A stretch of 64,000 nt of DNA from assembly GCF_028802875.1 (NCBI RefSeq), contig NZ_JARAMP010000016.1:39706-103705 (forward strand), written 5' to 3'. Positions 61,395-64,000 of this stretch are shown here, one piece after another. Source of the stretch: Seohaeicola sp024304985. Its GTDB lineage: Bacteria; Pseudomonadota; Alphaproteobacteria; Rhodobacterales; Rhodobacteraceae. Positions within the stretch are counted from its first letter, which is position 1. Each line of letters starts with the position of its first letter. The notes beneath the pieces were generated by a model, which saw nothing but the letters and a program-made list of their open reading frames with translations, was not told where the DNA came from and searched no databases. The position numbers and the translations under genes are program-made.

Positions 61395-61444
61395 TGTGCG
61401 GATTCTCGCAAATTTCCGCCGATCCCTGTGCGGATTTCCGCACA
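61395..61444. promoter_or_regulatory. Two operator boxes upstream of dctP, probable DctD sites
   Basis: TGTGCGGATTTCCGCACA (61427-61444) is an 8-bp-arm palindrome with TT centre. TGTGCGGATTCTCGCAAA (61395-61412) is an imperfect copy, offset by 32 bases (about three turns). Both lie 190-240 bases upstream of the dctP start. A bound DctD dimer pair is the obvious candidate. I found no sigma-54 -24/-12 box in the following sequence. Confidence 0.85.
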
Positions 61445-61634
61445 AGCTGCAACTGTCGCATGGCTGACATGTTGTCAGTGCATGGCCAAGCCTCTCAAAA
61501 ACCTTGGTTTTCTCGAACCGCCCAGAAACTTTGCACATTTGCTTGAGTCGTGCGTCATCGAAGTCAGAGTCTGCAGCGCAGTGCCTCTTTCAGGGGGCGC
61601 AGAATGCAACGTCTCAATCTGGGAGGAGAGACCT

Positions 61635-62630
61635 ATGAAATTCCTGACATCCGCCGCCATGGCGCTGGCCCTGACCGTCACTGCAGGGGCCGCCGCCGCT
61701 GCCTGTGATCCGGGCGAAATCGTCATCAAGTTCAGCCATGTGACCAACTCGGACAAGCACCCCAAAGGGATCGCCGCGACCCTGTTCGCCGAGCGTGTGA
61801 ACACCGAGATGAACGGCAAGGCCTGCATGGAGGTCTTCCCGAACTCCACGCTCTACACCGACGAGAAGGTGCTGGAAGCGATGCTGCAGGGTGACGTGCA
61901 GTTCGCCGCCCCCTCGCTGTCGCTGTTCGAGCCCATCACAAAGGCATTCCGCCTGTTCGACCTGCCTTTCATGTTCAAGGATATCGCCGCCGTTGACGCG
62001 TTCCAGGCATCGGGCACCGGTCAGGAGATGCTGCAGTCGATGACCCGCCGCGGCGTTCTGGGCATGGGCTTCTGGCACAATGGCATGAAGCAGTTCTCGG
62101 CCAACAAGCCGCTGATCCTGCCTGAAGACGCCAAGGGCCTGAAATTCCGCGTGCAGCCCTCTGACGTGCTGGTCGCGCAGATGAACGCGCTGGGGGCCAC
62201 CGCACAGCCGATGGCCTTTGCCGAGGTTTACGGCGCGCTGCAGACCGGCGTTGTGGATGGACAGGAGAACAGCTGGTCCAACATCTATGGCCAGAAGTTC
62301 TTCGAAGTGCAGGACGGCATCACCGAAACCAACCATGGCATCATCGACTATATGGTCGTGACCAGTGTTGACTGGTGGGAATCGCTGGACGCGGATGTCC
62401 GTGATCAGCTGAAAACCATTCTGGATGAAGTCACCGCCGAGCGGAACGCCGCCGTTCTGGAAGTCGACAATCAGGCCCGTCAGGCGATCCTGGATGCCGG
62501 CAGCAAGATCGTCGAGTTGACACCCGAGCAGCGCGCTGCATGGGTCGAGGCGATGAAACCCGTCTGGGCACAGTTCGAGGAAGAAGTCGGCGCCGACAAC
62601 ATCGCGGCAGCGCAGACGTTCAACAACTGA
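61635..62630 (+). CDS. dctP: TRAP transporter substrate-binding protein DctP
   Basis: Periplasmic dicarboxylate-binding protein, 331 residues. Signal peptide MKFLTSAAMALALTVTAGAAAAA with cleavage near residue 23 before CDPGEIVIKFSHVT. The family motifs ANKPLILPEDAKGLKFRVQPS (in parts), NALGATAQPMAFAEVYGALQTGVVDGQENSW are clear. ATG 61635 has AGGAGAGACCT before it. It is the first gene of the dctPQM operon. Confidence 0.96.
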   Translation: MKFLTSAAMALALTVTAGAAAAACDPGEIVIKFSHVTNSDKHPKGIAATLFAERVNTEMNGKACMEVFPNSTLYTDEKVLEAMLQGDVQFAAPSLSLFEPITKAFRLFDLPFMFKDIAAVDAFQASGTGQEMLQSMTRRGVLGMGFWHNGMKQFSANKPLILPEDAKGLKFRVQPSDVLVAQMNALGATAQPMAFAEVYGALQTGVVDGQENSWSNIYGQKFFEVQDGITETNHGIIDYMVVTSVDWWESLDADVRDQLKTILDEVTAERNAAVLEVDNQARQAILDAGSKIVELTPEQRAAWVEAMKPVWAQFEEEVGADNIAAAQTFNN

Positions 62631-62726
62631 TCCCACGGATCACTCGGGGCGCGCGGCCATGCGTGGCGCGCCCCACCGTTCCGCCTGCGGAACATCCAAT
62701 TCATGACAACAACAGGGGGACTGCCG

Positions 62727-63419
62727 ATGTCTGGGCCTGGCCGATACGAGCCGCGCAGCATGCTGGGGAAGGTCGTGCATGAGTTCGAGGAAACGGCGAT
62801 TGCCGTGATGCTCGGGGCGATGACGATCCTGACCTTCGTCAACGTGATCATGCGTTACGTGTTCAACTCGATGGTGATCTGGGGGCTTGAGGTCGTTCTG
62901 ATCCTCTTTTCCTGGCTGGTCCTGTTCGGGATCGCCTATGCCTTCAAGGTCACGGCGAATCTGGGTGTGGACGCGATCATCTCGGTCGTTTCGCCGCGCG
63001 CCCGCTATGTTCTGGCGCTGCTGTCGGCGGCGTGCTGCATCGTCTATGCCCTGCTGATCGCCAAGGGGGCCTGGGATTACTGGGCGCCCTTCGCCGGGTT
63101 GCAGCAAACAACGGGCCACTGGTTTCCGACCGGCTTTGACCCCAATACCCGCGACCGCGCCTTCTTCGAGACCGATCAGGTGCCGATGCTGGAATGGCTG
63201 CGCTGGCTGGAGGATGCCATCAACCAAGGCGAAAGCTACTCCAAGATGCCGCGCATGGTGCCCTATCTGATCCTGCCCGTGGCCGCGGCACTGATGCTGT
63301 TCCGCATCATCCAGGTGACCATCCGCATCGTGAAGGGCGAGCAGCATAGCATGATCGTCAGCCACGAGGTCGAGGACGCGCTGGACGAGATCGCCAAAAC
63401 CCGTCGCGGACAGGAGTAA
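62727..63419 (+). CDS. dctQ: TRAP transporter small permease DctQ
   Basis: A 230-residue 4-TM small subunit of the TRAP transporter. It contains VNVIMRYVFNSMVIWGLEVVLILFSWLVLFG, the typical R-Y-x-F-N...E motif. A ~50-residue soluble insertion is present between helices three and four, seen in Rhodobacteraceae DctQ. ATG 62727 has AGGGGACTGCCG upstream; ATG 62703 lacks a ribosome-binding site. dctM follows after three bases. Confidence 0.93.
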   Translation: MSGPGRYEPRSMLGKVVHEFEETAIAVMLGAMTILTFVNVIMRYVFNSMVIWGLEVVLILFSWLVLFGIAYAFKVTANLGVDAIISVVSPRARYVLALLSAACCIVYALLIAKGAWDYWAPFAGLQQTTGHWFPTGFDPNTRDRAFFETDQVPMLEWLRWLEDAINQGESYSKMPRMVPYLILPVAAALMLFRIIQVTIRIVKGEQHSMIVSHEVEDALDEIAKTRRGQE

Positions 63420-63422
63420 ACC

Positions 63423-63877
63423 ATGGACGTCTTTATCCTTTTCGCGATGGTCATCGGCCTGATGCTGATCGGCGTGCCGATTGCCGTGTCCCTTGGCCTG
63501 TCCTCGATCCTGTTCATGCTGGCGCTCAGCGACACCTCGCTCGCGGCCGTGGCGGCCTCGCTTTATAACGGCATGGCCGGGCATTACACGCTGCTGGCGA
63601 TCCCGTTCTTCGTGCTGGCCTCCAGCTTCATGTCCACGGGCGGCGTGGCGCGGCGGATCATCCGCTTTTCCATCGCACTGGTGGGCCATCTGCCGGGCGG
63701 TCTGGCGATTGCGGGCGTCTTTGCCTGCATGATGTTCGCGGCCTTGTCGGGCTCCAGCCCTGCCACGGTGGTGGCCATCGGCACGATCGTGATCGCGGGC
63801 ATGCGGCAGGTGGGCTATACCCGCGATTTCGCCGCCGGTGTGATCGCCGTCGCCGGCACGCTGGGCATCCTGATCCC
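63423..63877 (+). pseudogene. dctM: TRAP transporter large permease DctM, interrupted by insertion element
   Basis: The first ~152 residues are normal DctM: MDVFILFAMVIGLMLIGVPIA, HYTLLAIPFFVLASSFMSTGGVARRI, FAALSGSSPATVVAIGTIVIAGM and VAGTLGILIP. After ILIP the frame should continue PSIxMVVYG, but the sequence changes to ALLHKSADRRS at the insertion junction near 63878, and the reading frame then ends at TAG 63972-63974. The rest of dctM would lie beyond the element, outside the window. The TRAP system should be inactive unless restored by excision. Confidence 0.92.
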
Positions 63878-64000
63878 GGCTCTGTTGCACAAATCGGCTG
63901 ATCGCCGAAGTTCCCCTTTCCCTGGACAGACTTATCCCACGGTCTCTGTGACGGGTATGCCGAGTGCGGTGTAGCCGTTCAGGATGGCGATGCGGACCTG
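63878..64000. mobile_element. IS5-family-like insertion sequence, end within dctM (continues past window)
   Basis: The left end GGCTCTGTTGCACAAATCGG resembles the terminal inverted repeats of IS5-family elements (IS903-like group; also reminiscent of the IS6 group GGCTCTGTTGCAAA). About 55 bases inside, a transposase reading frame on the minus strand ends. The other terminus and the target duplication are beyond the window, so the exact family is not provable here. Confidence 0.82.
63932..64000 (-). CDS. IS5-family transposase, C-terminal fragment
   Basis: The last 22 residues (QVRIAILNGYTALGIPVTET, then VG and stop TAA at 63934-63932) match the C-terminus of IS5-family transposases common in alphaproteobacteria (NGYTALGIPVTE). 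The remainder lies beyond base 64000. Orientation is opposite to dctM. Confidence 0.8.
   Translation of the reverse strand, partial: QVRIAILNGYTALGIPVTETVG

Noticed and set aside
61445..61634. Sigma-54 promoter upstream of dctP
   Set aside because: No GG-N10-GC box matching TGGCAC-N5-TTGC was found in the spacer by eye.

Overview
The window reads as a contiguous piece of an alphaproteobacterial chromosome, most likely a member of the Rhodobacteraceae (Rhodobacter/Roseobacter group). This is inferred from high GC, dense co-directional operons with 4-bp ATGA overlaps, and familiar gene orders: nuoM-nuoN-birA-coaX-rnj, tatABC, surE-pcm-nlpD, radA-cvpA-purF, DUF2849-cysI-cysH-DUF934 and dctB-dctD/dctPQM. 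No tRNA, rRNA, CRISPR array or phage module was recognised.

Layout. 1-5213: end of the complex I operon (nuoM fragment, nuoN), then biotin protein ligase, type III pantothenate kinase and RNase J. 5244-7234: a TetR regulator divergent from an ABA4-like/8-TM membrane protein pair, with three operator-like repeats between them. 7308-14580 (minus): RhlE-type helicase, two tandem paralogous glycosyltransferases, prfC and a Hint-domain protein. 14787-19609 (plus): SDR, an orphan ABC ATPase, tatABC and a DUF815 ATPase. 19692-34724 (minus): nlpD-like, pcm, surE, SDR, purF, cvpA, radA, PqiA-like, an Mla-type ABC transporter (mlaF, mlaE), alr, dnaB, pyrE and pyrC. 34797-41909 (minus): an accessory-looking sugar/sulfate locus with three paralogous glycosyltransferases, a sulfotransferase, a sulfotransferase-like/glycosyltransferase fusion, an FkbM methyltransferase and an alpha/beta-hydrolase-like protein. 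42124-50347 (plus): a form II carbon monoxide dehydrogenase-like locus, coxD-coxE-xdhC-like-molybdopterin-binding-coxS-coxL-coxM. 50348-50880: no gene, but a tandem ~189-bp duplication holding two terminators and two cloverleaf repeats. 50881-58280: infC with an AUA start, a helical repeat protein, ferredoxin-NADP reductase, the assimilatory sulfate reduction cluster, a divergent Lrp regulator and a cytochrome P450. 58341-64000: dctB-dctD and a dctPQM TRAP transporter whose dctM is interrupted by an IS5-family-like element running off the window.

Working together: DctB/DctD probably sense dicarboxylates and switch on dctPQM through two 18-bp boxes upstream of dctP, but transport should be lost because of the dctM insertion. 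The Lrp regulator probably controls the cys operon through a pair of AGGAA/TTCCT palindromes. The cox locus has the structural enzyme plus AAA+/VWA and XdhC-type maturation genes. The most unusual items are the DctD lacking the sigma-54 contact loop, the infC AUA start, the coxM-derived tandem duplication with only synonymous changes in the duplicated gene end, and the uncharacterised glycosyltransferase/sulfotransferase operon.
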